NCBI RefSeq assembly: GCF_029784155.1
Contig: NC_073693.1
Location: forward strand, 143,842,843-143,906,842
Source of the DNA: Uranotaenia lowii
Lineage: Eukaryota > Arthropoda > Insecta > Diptera > Culicidae
Direction of reading: 5' to 3'
DNA length: 64,000 nucleotides
Below are positions 33,307 to 45,737 of the stretch, in pieces. Both the position numbers and the translations under genes were made by a program. Numbering within the stretch: the stretch's first letter is position 1; the number at the start of each line of letters is the position of its first letter. The notes below the pieces were generated by a model. The model was not told the DNA's origin. It did not search any database and was given only the letters and a program-made list of their open reading frames with translations.

Positions 33307-36205
33307 ATGACAAAAAAGAAAAATTTGACAAAAATGACAAAAATGACAAAAATGACAATAATGACAAAAATGACAAAAATTACAAAAATTACAAAAACGA
33401 CAAAAACGACAAAAATGACAAAAATGACAAAAATGACAAAAATTACAAAAATGACAAAAATGACAAAAATGACAAAAATGACAAAAATGACAAAAATGAC
33501 AAAAATGACAAAAATGACAAAAATGACAAAAATGACAAAAATGACAAAAATGACAAAAATGACAAAAATGACAAAAATGACAAAAATGACAAAAATGACA
33601 AAAATGACAAAAATGACAAAAATGACAAAAATGACAAAAATGACAAAAATGACAAAAATGACAAAAATGACAAAAATGACAAAAATGACAAAAATGACAA
33701 AAATGACAAAAATGACAAAAATGACAAAAATGACAAAAATGACAAAAATGACAAAAATGACAAAAATGACAAAAATGACAAAAATGACAAAAATGACAAA
33801 AATGACAAAAATGACAAAATGACAAAAATGACAAAAATGACAAAAATGACAAAAATGACAAAAATGACAAAAATGACAAAAATGAAAAAAATGACAAAAA
33901 TGACAAAAATGACAAAAATGACAAAAATGACAAAAATGACAAAAATGACAAAAATGACAAAAATGACAAAAATGACAAAAATGACAAAAATGACAAAAAT
34001 GACAAAAATGACAAAAATGACAAAAATGACAAAAATGACAAAAATGACAAAAATGACAAAAATGACAAAAATGACAAAAATGACAAAAATGACAAAAATG
34101 ACAAAAATGACAAAAATGACAAAAATGATAAAAATGACAAAAATGACAAAAATGACAAAAATGACAAAAATGACAAAAATGACAAAAATGACAAAAATGA
34201 CAAAAATGACAAAAATGACAAAAATGACAAAAATGACAAAAATGACAAAAATGACAAAAATGACAAAAATGACAAAAATGACAAAAATGACAAAAATGAC
34301 AAAAATGACAAAAATGACAAAAATGACAAAAATGACAAAAATGACAAAAATGACAAAAATGACAAAAATGACAAAAATGACAAAAATGACAAAAATGACA
34401 AAAATGAAAAAATGAAAAAATGAAAAAATGACAAAAATGACAAAAATGACAAAAATGACAAAAATGACAAAAATGACAAAAATGACAAAAATGACAAAAA
34501 TGACAAAAATGACAAAAATGACAAAAATGACAAAAATGACAAAAATGACAAAAATGACAAAAATGACAAAAATGACAAAAAATGACAAAAATGATAAAAA
34601 TGACAAAAATGACAAAAATGACAAAAATGACAAAAATGACAAAAATGACAAAAATGACAAAAATGACAAAAATGACAAAAATGACAAAAATGACAAAAAT
34701 GACAAAAATGACAAAAATGACAAAAATGACAAAAATGACAAAAATGACAAAAATGACAAAAAAGACAAAAATGACAAAAATGACAAAAATGACAAAAATG
34801 ACAAAAATGACAAAAACGACAAAAATGACAAAAATGACAAAAAGACCAAAATGACAAAAATGACAAAAATGACAAAAATGAAAAAAAATGACAAAAATGA
34901 CAAAAATGACAAAAATGACAAAAATGACAAAAATGACAAAAATGACAAAAATGACAAAAATGACAAAAATGACCAAAATGACAAAAATGACAAAAATGAC
35001 AAAAATGACAAAAATGACAAAAATGACAAAAATGACAAAAATGACAAAAATGACAAAAATGACAAAAATGACAAAAATGACAAAAATGACAAAAATGACA
35101 AAAATGACAAAAATGACAAAAATGACAAAAATGACAAAAATGACAAAAATGACAAAAATGACAAAAATGACAAAAATGACAAAAATGACAAAAATGACAA
35201 AAATGACAAAAATGACAAAAATGACAAAAATGACAAAAATGACAAAAATGACAAAAATGACAAAAATGACAAAAATGACAAAAATGACAAAAATGACAAA
35301 AATGACAAAAATAACGAAAATTACAAAAAATACAAAGATTACAAAGACTACAAAAATTATAAAAATTACAAAGATAAAAATAATAAAAATTACAAAAAAT
35401 ACAAAAGTTCCAAAAATTACAAAAATTACAAAAATTACAAAAATGACAAAAATTACAAGAATGACAAAAATGACAAAAATGACAAAAATGACAAAAATGA
35501 CAAAAATGACAAAAATGACAAAAATGACAAAAATGACAAAAATGACAAAAATGACAAAAATTACAAAAATGACAAAAATGACAAAAATGACAAAAATGAC
35601 AAAAATGACAAAAATGACAAAAATGACAAAAATGACAAAAATGACAAAAATGACAAAAATGACAAAAATGACAAAAATGACAAAAATGACAAAAATGACA
35701 AAAATTACAAAGAGTACAAAAATTATAAAAATTACAAGATAAAAATAATAAAAATTACAAAAAATACAAAAGTTCCAAAAATTACAAAAATTACAAAAAT
35801 GACAAAAATTACAAAAATTACAAAAATTACAAAAATGACAAAAATTGCAAAAATTACAAAAATTACAAAAATTACAAAAATTACAAAAATTACAAAAATG
35901 ACAAAAATTACAAAAATTACAAAAATTACAAAAATTACAAAAATTACAAAAATTACAAAAATTACAAAAATTACAAAAATTACAAAAATTACAAAAATTA
36001 CAAAAATTACAAAAATTCCACAAATTACAAAAATTACAAAAATTACGAAAATTTCAAAAATTACAAAAAAAAACAAAAATGACAAAAATTACAAAACTTA
36101 AAAATAACAAAAATTACAAAAATTACAAAAATCACAAAAATTACAAAAATACAAAAATTACAAAAAATACAGAAATTACAAAAATGACAAAAATAACAAA
36201 AATGA
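33307..36205 (+). repeat. 9-bp satellite array, unit ATGACAAAA (~320 copies)
   Basis: Tandem ATGACAAAA runs through 2.9 kb. The right third (35310-36205) shifts to the variant ATTACAAAA. Irregular units occur near 33818 (one base lost), 33887, 34405-34430 (ATGAAAAA), 34577 and 34881. A diverged segment at 35310-35440 is repeated at 35700-35805, 365 bp later. Long open frames (up to 932 codons on the minus strand) follow only from the stop-free 9-bp unit. Confidence 0.98.
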
Positions 36206-36240
36206 CAAATTATATATAAATAAATTTTAAATTTTTGATA

Positions 36241-37917
36241 TTTTGTCGAAGATATTTATCATCTATCTTCTGAAATAAAAGGTATAAGGCACATTGTTTT
36301 AATATGGCTAGGGTGGTTCTTCAAAAGCAGTTTAAAGTTATATCTTTTCAGGTTAATATTTTATCAAAAATATTTGTCAGGCAAGATTTTAGATTTTCAT
36401 CATGCGCATCTTTTGCAGAAATCGGATTAACAAAATTTGTTTCTCTTATGAATTTATTAGGCAATTTGTGCTGAAAAATGACTCTTTTTGAGCTACGATT
36501 TCTCGTAATGGAGCAAGTCGAAGATTTTTTCGTTAATTGCATTTCAAAATTCATATAACATACAGTTTTACAATGTAAAAAAATTGGAGGAAGGTTTTTT
36601 TTGTTTAAAGCATTGAATAGTTTTTTGAAGTTTAGTAAAAATTGTTTTAAACTCTTGATATATAGATAGAATTCATATCTGTTTTCTTCAAAAATTCAGA
36701 AATTTTTCGACCGATTGATGTGAAATTTGGCATGAAGTGGCATGAATTAAAATGAATTTTATTGTATTTCCTGATTTTTTCATGTATGGGAGACCTTCCT
36801 CCCTCCCTCCCTTTGATAGGATGGACTCAAAACCAGTGATGGTATTTAAATTTCGCCCGTCACGCTTGACCCGACTAGTTTTGTTTCATCAAACGACTGG
36901 CACTGTTCTCAATTGACGGAGCCTCACTACTCGCATGACGGGTAAAGCACGACAACAATCAACATTTCTCCATCATCGACTGGCGAAGCTCCTACACATG
37001 GTCAAAATTTCTCCTGAGAGTGACTGGCAAATCTCTTCACACTTCGATCGGCTGCTGACGGCAGGTACAACTAATTGAACGACTTGCTGGCAGAGAGCAA
37101 CAATAGCAATAAAAAACTGAAAACGAGCTTGCTGGCAGGAGCAACAATAATAATAAATGCTTTTCTTGTTCGTCTTCGGTCGTCTTCGGCTTGCTGGCAG
37201 GAGCAACAATAATAATAAATGCGTTTCTTTTTCGTCATCGGTCGTTTGAATGCGATTGCTTGACTAGGTTATTATTTTAGCTTCAAATGAATGGGGAATG
37301 AATGACTGGCAAACGAAGTGACTGGTCGTTAAGGAACAGTCAATTGAGTTTGACGGACCAAGAGGCTTCACAGTCACAGCTTCACGCCTCATGACGATGA
37401 CTTTTGCCAAGCCTGCTCAAAACTACATTACAGTTTTTTACTTGAAAGATCACTCCATGCCAAATTTCACATCAATCGGTCGAGTAAATTCTATCTTTTA
37501 TTCTAGTGATTTTAGCAATTTTTACTAGACTACTAATTCTATTAAAAAACAACGTTTTAAACTCTATACATTCCCAAAATTTTTGACATTGCAAAGGCTG
37601 TAATATGAATTTTTAAATGCAATTAAAGATAAAATTTTCGACTTGCTCCATTTGGAATTATCGTAGCTCAAAAATAGTATTTTTTCAAACATATTGCCTA
37701 ATGACTTCCTAACAGAAACAAATGTTGGCCTTACGTATTCTGCAAAGGATGATCAAGATTCTTGCCTGACAAATGTTTTTGATAATTTATTACCCTGAAA
37801 AGATATATGTAACTATAAAGCTATTTTTTGAAGGACCACCCTAACCATGTGAAAACAAATTGTCTTAAAACTTTTATTTCAGGAGAAAGATGATAAATGT
37901 CTTCGACAAAATTTAAT
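36241..37917. mobile_element. Foldback element with ~480-bp inverted arms
   Basis: The left arm (36241-36735) and right arm (37455-37917) are inverted copies. TTTTGTCGAAGATATTTATC pairs with GATAAATGTCTTCGACAAAA; CTAGGGTGGTTCTTC pairs with GAAGGACCACCCTAA; TCGACCGATTGATGTGAAAT pairs with ATTTCACATCAATCGGTCGA. The 719-bp middle is unrelated, with no transposase. The left arm starts about 35 bp after the 9-bp satellite ends. Confidence 0.88.
37081..37250 (+). repeat. 62-bp direct repeat in the loop of the foldback element
   Basis: GCTTGCTGGCAGGAGCAACA followed by ATAATAATAAATGC and TTCGTC..CGGTCGT starts at 37127 and again at 37189. A shorter, more diverged copy (ACTTGCTGGCAGAGAGCAAC) starts at 37082. 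The composition differs from the AT-rich arms. Confidence 0.8.
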
Positions 37918-40756
37918 GAATTTATAAGTTCTACAGTATTGTAGAACAATGTAGGCCTCTATCTTATCACCCTTTTAAAATAATGTTCATATCTTAGAAA
38001 CTTTATTAACCACTCTGAAATTATTTCGTTAAATATAACCGCCTTTAGTTGACAAATTTTTAGTCAAAGACATTTTATGCATTAAACTAAACGGATAGAC
38101 GCAAATAATTATTCAGCGCTAAATTTCATTTCTGAACCACTAGCACTGTGCAATGCACGTTAGGTCGAACGGGTAATACAGCGAACGGTCTTTAGGCCAA
38201 AAGGTTGTTAGGTCGATCGAATGCTAGGCCGAATAAGAGTCTAAAACACTTTTCGGCCCGACGATCATTCGGCCTATCGTCAATTCAGCCCAATGACAAT
38301 TTGGCCTATCGTCCATTCGGCCTAGCGGCTTTCGGTCTTACAGCTTCTGGCATGATGGCATTTGGCCGAAAGTTCAGGGTCTAACTTGTATAGTTGAGCC
38401 GTATAATGAGTCAATGTTTCAAAGAAATTATTGAAGGTCATTTTATCTTTTAAGATTGTGCTTTCCAATCTAAACCAAAAATTCAACTTAAAGCCATTTC
38501 TTTAAAAACAGATCACTTTACGATAAACTTCTATTAGGAACGTGATTTAGTTGCCATTTCGTGGCCACCCAAGAATGACATCGATACAACTCGGTGCTCG
38601 GTAGCGATTAATTGATTGAAATACGTTTCGTTCCGAGCAACAACGCCAACAACTACAGACTTCGAGGGCACTGATTTAGCCTCCAAAACGGGAAAACGAT
38701 AAAGTCACGTGCTGTTGCTTCTGCTGCTTGCCGAGATCGGTCATCGAAGCTTATACTCGTACACTTCCGGTGGTACCAGTTGCAGAATCTCACGTGTGCA
38801 GCATTTTCCCTCCCACGCAATCGATTGTGTTTGACTAGTGGCATCTGTCAGAAGGCACGAACCATTTGCAATCAGGAGAACCACCGCCACTATCTACTAT
38901 AGGGATTATGTGTATTTGAGTTTTTTTTTTCCTGTTAAAATTCTGTCTTCGTTTGGTTTAGAGGAATTCAGACAAAGCAAATGGAGTTTGATAGAATTTT
39001 TACAGCCATTTGGAGTCTTCATGGCTAAACTTTTTTTACAAAGTACACCTGATTGGGTAATCCTGTAATTTTTTACCGGCAATTTGTGTCATCCAATTGA
39101 AATCGACAGTTATTTGAAGCTGATCAAAATGCAGACAGGACATGGCGTACAACATATTTTGGACTTCGTGGGTGGAATCATCATTTTTTGTTTGAAAAAT
39201 AGGTAACCACAATTTTTTTTCTTATCAATTCTTTTTTAAATATGCTTTTACGACAACACTTGAAGTTTGAATTATTTCTTGAGTCTAATTGGCTTATGTT
39301 CTGAGTCAATTATCGATTGCAAAATTCAAATCGTTCCTCCATTTGCTATTCGAATAACATACTCGACATTAATGGCAAATCCATTCAAAGTTACATTCCA
39401 GAAGGGTGTTCATTGAAGAATCGTTTTGTAACCGATTGAAAAGATAAGTCTCTTTTCGAAGGGCAGTATATAAATCGCCACCCCGTCTGTTTAGTTTGCC
39501 TTCAACAAATGTCATTCTGAATTGAATGACGCAAAAGTCCTACATGTATGACCTTTTTTCTCCATTCTTTCTCTCATCCCACTCTAAAGTCGTCCGGATT
39601 CACACGGAAATGTTTCCCGGAAGCAAACAGAACCGTTTTTCTTCTTTTCACTCTCCTTTTTCAAGGTTTAGTTAGACGTTGTAGTTCTGCCATGGGATAT
39701 GGTGCGATTCTGTGGACCAATATCCGAAGTAGGTATCTCTGGAATACGATAGGAAAATGGTGGGCGAGACGACGCCACCGCCAAGGATCGTCAAACAAAT
39801 CCAATTACCGGCGGTGACACGTTTCGGAGATTTTTTTTTTTCATTCATCCATCCATCCATCCGTTATCAGTGAGTGGCGACGTCGGTGTGGTACGGTTTA
39901 GTCCTGCCGCTTCTACTACTCGGGAATCTGGTTAGAGACACTAGACCCGCAGAATCCGGCCCGGTTTTGGCTGATCTGAGCTAGCCCAATCATTCTGAAG
40001 GAAGAAACGTAGGACATATGCTGCATTACATATCTGCTTCTCGAGACTAAATGGTCCTACTCTACTACACCAAATAGACGGATCTGTGAGCTCAGGCCAG
40101 TGATTCGGCACAAAATCTTCAAACCATGTTTCCGTCTGAATAATTATCCATGAAAATTATGTCATTAGGTTGTCAGCAGGGAGGAAATCTTTCGCTAGTA
40201 GGGCGGAGAAATGTAATTGCTATGCAAATAATGGTGTGTTTTTAAAGTGGTCCAATTTTTTTTTCAGCAGATTTAAAGAAAACATCTGCAATGAGAACAC
40301 AGGAATAGGATTTCTGGTCCCTATTTTTGTTTTAAAAATGGAAATTGGGAGAATTTGGTCTTCTGAATCTTTTGTCAAACATTGTCTTTATTAGGGAAAT
40401 CTTTCCTAACTGATGAACTATCAAACCTACCTAGATAAAAAAAAACTGATACATAAATCAAATGAAACATCATTTTATCATGAAAATATAACTTTGCACG
40501 AGAATACCTCGTACTCTTTTGGATAAGATGAACTTGTTTTTCAGGAACCCTCTTAACTTCAGTGCAGCTCACATGATTTACGATAAATGTTGTCTCAAAA
40601 TCAGCGATCATCAGCAGAACAAAATCTTTGGTTCGTTTATGTATTAAATAACTCATATTTGAGCTCATTTATTTAAACTTTCAGGGAAATTCTAGTGATT
40701 TATTCTTGCATTTATTATAAACGGTTATCTTTATTGGGAGTAGCCAAGGTGAAGAA
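37918..40756. other. No gene recognised
   Basis: Apart from the degenerate repeat at 38160-38370 and a short (ATCC)n tract at 39845-39862, nothing is identified. 38540-38890 and 39540-39960 are more GC-balanced, with frames under 90 codons and no recognisable product. Confidence 0.4.
38160..38370 (+). repeat. Degenerate ~16-bp tandem repeat (CATTCGGCCTATCGTC)
   Basis: The words ATTCGGCCTATCGTC, ATTCAGCCCAATGAC, ATTTGGCCTATCGTC and ATTCGGCCTAGCGGC follow each other at 15-16 bp spacing around 38266-38330. Looser TTAGGCCGAA-type words lie on the left. It is a minor decayed satellite. Confidence 0.6.
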
Positions 40757-43430
40757 TTGGCTAGAAAGTCTATTCTCGCTCTCTATTCTCGTTTACAAGA
40801 TCGTTTAACTACCTCGATGACTCTCAGCCTCAAAGACCCTCGGTCTCAAAGACCCTCGGTCTTTGGCCTAAAAGACTCTCGGCCCCATAGACCCTCGGTT
40901 TCAAAGATCCTCGGTCTCAAAGACTCTCAGCGTAAAAGATTCTTGGCCTCAAAGATTCTCGGCTACAAGATCATCGACCCCACAGATCATCAGCCTCAAA
41001 AACCCTCGGCATTTTTTTTTTGCTGTAGGGGAGTGTGATTCTATATTACTAAGACCCTCGGCTTCGAATACCTTCGACATCAACGAACATTTTTGTCAAA
41101 GACCTTAGGCCTTAAAGACCCTCAGGCTCGAAGATTCTCGGGCTCAAAGACCGTTTGCCTCAAAAATTCTCGGTCTTGAGGAGTCTCGCCTTCATATATC
41201 CACTATTTCAAATGCTTTCAGCCTAAAAACATTTGAACTCAAAGATTTTTGGCCTCAAAACCTTTTGGTCTTAAAGACCTCCGGCCTCAAATACTATCAG
41301 CCTCGAAGATATTTGACCTAAAAGGTCCTCGTCCTCAAAGATCCTCGGCCTCAAAGATCCTCGGCCTCAAAGAACTTTGATCTAAAAGGTCTTGGCTAAG
41401 ACTCTCAGCTTAAAAACTATTGGCCTCAAAGATCTTTGGCTACAAGATCATCGGCCACACAGATCCTCGGCCTCAAAGACCCTCGGCTTTTCATTGCTTT
41501 AGGGAAGATTGCACTGCAACCATTAGTTTATCTATTGTGATAAGTACTCAGCGATACTATATTACTGAGACCCTCGGCTTTAAAGACCTTCGGCATCAAA
41601 GAATATTGGCGTCAAAAATCCTCCGATTTAAGGACCCTCGGGCTCAAAGACTCTCGGCATCATAGACTAAAAAATTCTCTCCTTCAAAGATCTTCTATTT
41701 CAAAGATCCTAGGCTTCATAAACTTTCGGCCTAAAAACATTTAAACTCAAAGACTCTCGGCCTCAAAAACTCTTGGTCTAGAACTCTTGGCTAGAAAGTC
41801 TATTCTCGCTCACTATTCTCATCTACAAGATCGTTCAACTGCCTTAGCCTTAGCCTGCCTTAACCATCGGCCCAAAAAGGCTCTAGGCATTGAAGACTCT
41901 CGGTCTCAAAGACCCTCGGTCTAATAGACTTTCAGCCTTAAAGACTCCCGGCCTAAAAGACTCTCGGACTTATAGACCTTTGACTTCAAAGATCCTCGGT
42001 CTCAAAGGCTCTCAGCTAAAAAAAACTCTTGGCCTCAAAGATCCTCGGCTACTAGATCATCGGCTCCACAAATGCTCGACCACAAAGACCCTCGGCTTTT
42101 GTCCTGTAGGGGAGAACCCACTGCGAACAGTAGTTGATCTATTGTGGTAATAACCCCGCGATAGTATTTTACTAAGATCCTCGGCTTCAAAGACCTTCGG
42201 CATTAAAGAACATAGGTATCGAAGACCATTGGTCTCAAAAGCCCAAGGGGCTCAAAGACTTTCGACCTCAAAGATCTTTGGCCTTAAAAACTCTCGGCCT
42301 CAAAGACTCTAGCCTTCAAAAATAATCTAATTCAAAGATCTTCGGCCTCAAAGACTTTCGGTCTAAAAAAACATTTGAATTCAAAGACTTTCGGCTTCAA
42401 AAATTCATGATCTCCAAGACTTCTGGTCTCAAACACTCTCGGCCTGAAAGGTCTTTGGCCTCAATGATCCTAGTCTTAAAAATTCTTAGGCCTCGAAGAA
42501 CATTGGCCTTAAACACTTTCTGACTCACAGACCTTTGCATCAAAGACCATCGGCCTTTAAGACCCTCATCTTTCAAGACCCTCTGTCTTTAAGACTCTCG
42601 GCCTAAAAGAACTTTCAGCTTCAAACGTCAAACTTTATAGACCTTTCATCATCAGATGAAAAGAACCTTGGACTCAAAATTCCTCAGCCTTAAAGGCCCT
42701 CGGCTCTAAGACTCATGACGCTAAACACCATCGGCTTTAAAGACCATTGACCTCAAAAACCTCTGGCCTTAAAAACTTTCGGCCGTAAAAACATTGGTCT
42801 TAAAGACACTCGGCCTGAAACACTCTCTGCCTCACAGACCTTTGCATCAAAGACCATCGGCCTTTAAAACCCTCATCCTTCAAAACCCTCTGTCTTTAAG
42901 ACCCTCAGCCTAAAAGACCTTTTGTCTTTAAAACTTTCAGCTTCAAACATCAGACTTTAAAGACCTTTCATCATCAGATGAAAAGAATCTTGGACTCAAA
43001 ATTCCTCAGCCTTAAAGGCCCTCGGCTTCAAGACTCATGACGTTAAATACCATCGGCTTTAAAGACCATTGACCTCAAAAACCTCAGGCCTCAAAAACTT
43101 TCGGCCGTAAAAACTCTCAGCCTCAAAGAATCTCGCATTCAAAGATCCTCTACTTTTAAGATACTCGGCCTCAATAACTTTCGGCCTCAATAACCTGTGA
43201 ACTCAAAAACTCTCAGCCTCAAAAATTTAAAGACTAAAAAACTTAAAGACCCCCGGCCTCAAATATTCCCGGCCTCAAAGATCCTCGTCTCCAAAATACC
43301 TCGCCCTCATAGATCTTCACTCGTCCAAAAAAACCCACTGCCTCACAGAACTTAGGCATCAAAGATCCTCGGCGTTTGAGACTTCGGCCTCTAAGACCCT
43401 CGGCTTCGAAGAACCTATGCTGAAAAGATC
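40757..43430 (+). repeat. Degenerate 16-bp satellite (CTCGGCCTCAAAGACC) with higher-order repeats
   Basis: The basic unit CCTCGGCCTCAAAGAT recurs at 16-bp spacing, most clearly at 41336-41375, with heavy divergence. Larger duplications are superimposed. GGCTAGAAAGTCTATTCTCGC occurs near 40759 and 41790. The GTAGGGGAG...CTATATTACTAAGACCCTC module recurs near 41025, 41500 and 42107. A block of about 308 bp (CAGACCTTTGCATCAAAGAC ... CTCATGACG) occurs near 42528 and 42836. Short open frames inside are artefacts. Confidence 0.88.
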
Positions 43431-43433
43431 CGA

Positions 43434-45737
43434 GAAAGCGAGTCACTTTTTAGTGACTTGGTCACTTTTTTTGGGTCAGTCACTAAATAGTCACTTTTTT
43501 CATCATTTGGTTACTAAAGTCACTATTTTCCGAAAAATGGACACTTTTATCACCAAAAGTCACTTTTTTCACCGATAATAAACCAATGAAAGAGTAATTT
43601 GAATTGCGCGTGTTAATATTGACGGTAGTAACGGTAAATTACTTGATCAGTCAGTCAGAAATTTTTTCGCCTCCGGCGGAATTTCGGCATGAATCACCCT
43701 TGGCTTGAGACATTTCGATCTACGACATTATTTGACGTTCATGAATTGATACTAAATTTGATTGTAGATTATAATTTTTAGTTCAATCAACCTTTTGTAT
43801 TGGAACTCAAAACTTGATAAACAAAAACCCTATCTCGTCTTTAGAATGGGTTTTTATTCAGAAGTGTAACTAAGATTGAGATTTAAACGAACCATTTTTT
43901 TATTAAAAAAAAATCTTTTATGTCATAACAAATGTTATGATGATATGAAATATTCTTAAAAAAAACAATTTCAGACTCAATTTTATTTCGTGTTTTTTTT
44001 TGTTCTTCTAAATACTAAAAAAAAGGGTTTTAAAAATTTACACAAGGCCACAAAATTTACATTTTTCTTAGGTGCAATGAATTTAAACGGTAATTTCAAC
44101 TAATTTGGGTTCCCCGAATCTAAATATGTATGCAATATTTCTATCAGCTTTTGTTATTGAAATGACTTTGAAAATAATTAAAAATCTTTAGAGAAGTTTC
44201 TGCACTTTTTTTTACAAAAACTCAAATCAAAAACATATTATTTAGAAATAAAAGTTTTATATGAATTAATGAACTTTAAATAGAATCAAGTTTTTTTACA
44301 CTTTCTTCTGTGATGTCAAAAATACTTGTAATGACATTTTTCCATAATCAGTTATCTATCAATTTTTCTAGTAATAAACTCATTATCACCAAAACTAAAT
44401 GTGTTTGGCCGAATTTGACGAAATTTCTAGTTGAGGACACTATTTACCAAATCAATAATTTAAAAAAAAAATAAGCACCAAAATGGTTATGGTGAAATTC
44501 CTGAAATGTTTTTAAAAACTAATATTTTTTATTTCCATATTGTTTTTTCAATTTTCAAATAAATTTACCGAATTTTATTGTACAGTTTTTTTTTCAACTT
44601 GCCGGATTTTTTTCAATCAAACTTTTTAAATTTTTAGGACATATTTTTAACAATTGTTTCCTTGTTTTTAAATTCTGAATTTTCGTGTTCTTCAACCATA
44701 AGCCTTTAACTCCAAAGTTTTAATAACAAAACATAATTTCAACCTTCTGTTCTTTCAGGACCCAATACTTTAATCAAAAGAGACAATATACTCAGAGCTT
44801 GTAACTCAAAGCTTTAAAACCTGCGATTGAAAATTTAAAAACTTTTTATCAATATTTTTTATATGAAAACATGTTTTTTGGATCGATCATGATTGTTAAA
44901 TTAATCTGAAAGGTTTAAAAAATTGTTCTAAGTAGCAACTTTAAAAATATATTTCAATACGCAGTGTTAACAAACTTTGTATTTGATTTGTGCTTTCAAT
45001 ATTAATAACAAAAGTTTTGAACTCATTATTTTTAATTTTTCATCAGTTTTTATCATTCAAGTAATTACTCATTTTCTAACATTTCTTTGTCAGTATAGTT
45101 GAACATGAAGTTATTATTTAAGCTTCAAAAATGAAATTTTGATAACTGGAGGATTTTATTTTATTAATGGATTTATGTCTGGCTTCTAACACTGGCACTT
45201 TTAAAATAATTATAAATATATTCTTCTTTATATCAAATTAAATTAAACCATCAAACATTGAATAAATTCTGTTCAAAATTCATTTCTTATTCAGTAATCG
45301 GTAATTCACATTTTAATTCGTGATTAAATATTTTTTGTTCAAATTAAAAAATTACAGCGCAATTTCTCACTAAACTTCCAGTTGAAAGTGAGGAAAAGAA
45401 TTCCAAATTTAGATGAATAAAAATTAACAATTATTTAGTTTGTGCGTTGAACATGAGTGACAAACGTTGTAAGAAAACCCTTTCCATTTCAATTTTATTT
45501 TTGGTATTGTTATTATTTTTATCTAAATTTGAATTTCGAAACACGACCCCCCCCCCCCCCTCCCGGTCCTTCGCACGGGCCTGATTTGGTCACATTTTTT
45601 GTACTTCAAAGTTACTTTTTTCGTTCTACATAGTCACAATTTGGTCACTTTTTTCGGTCCACAAAGTCACTATTTGGTCACTTTTTTTCAAATTTTGGTC
45701 ACTAAAGTCACTACTTTTTCATTGTCAAACCGCTACC
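43434..45737. mobile_element. 2.3-kb insertion splitting the 16-bp satellite
   Basis: The satellite stops at about 43430 and resumes at about 45738. Both edges carry the same GGTCACTTTTTT and AAAGTCACT words in the same orientation (43440-43575 and 45590-45725). The interior is AT-rich with no coding frame, and has a C-rich run at 45548-45560. The repeated edge sequence suggests a terminally repetitive non-autonomous element; the type is unknown. Confidence 0.5.

Noticed and set aside
33225..36023. Open frames of up to 932 codons (and the 530-620-codon frames in both 9-bp arrays)
   Set aside because: They are the direct result of stop-free 9-bp tandem units; frames of similar length exist on both strands and several phases, with no start, splice or codon-use signal.
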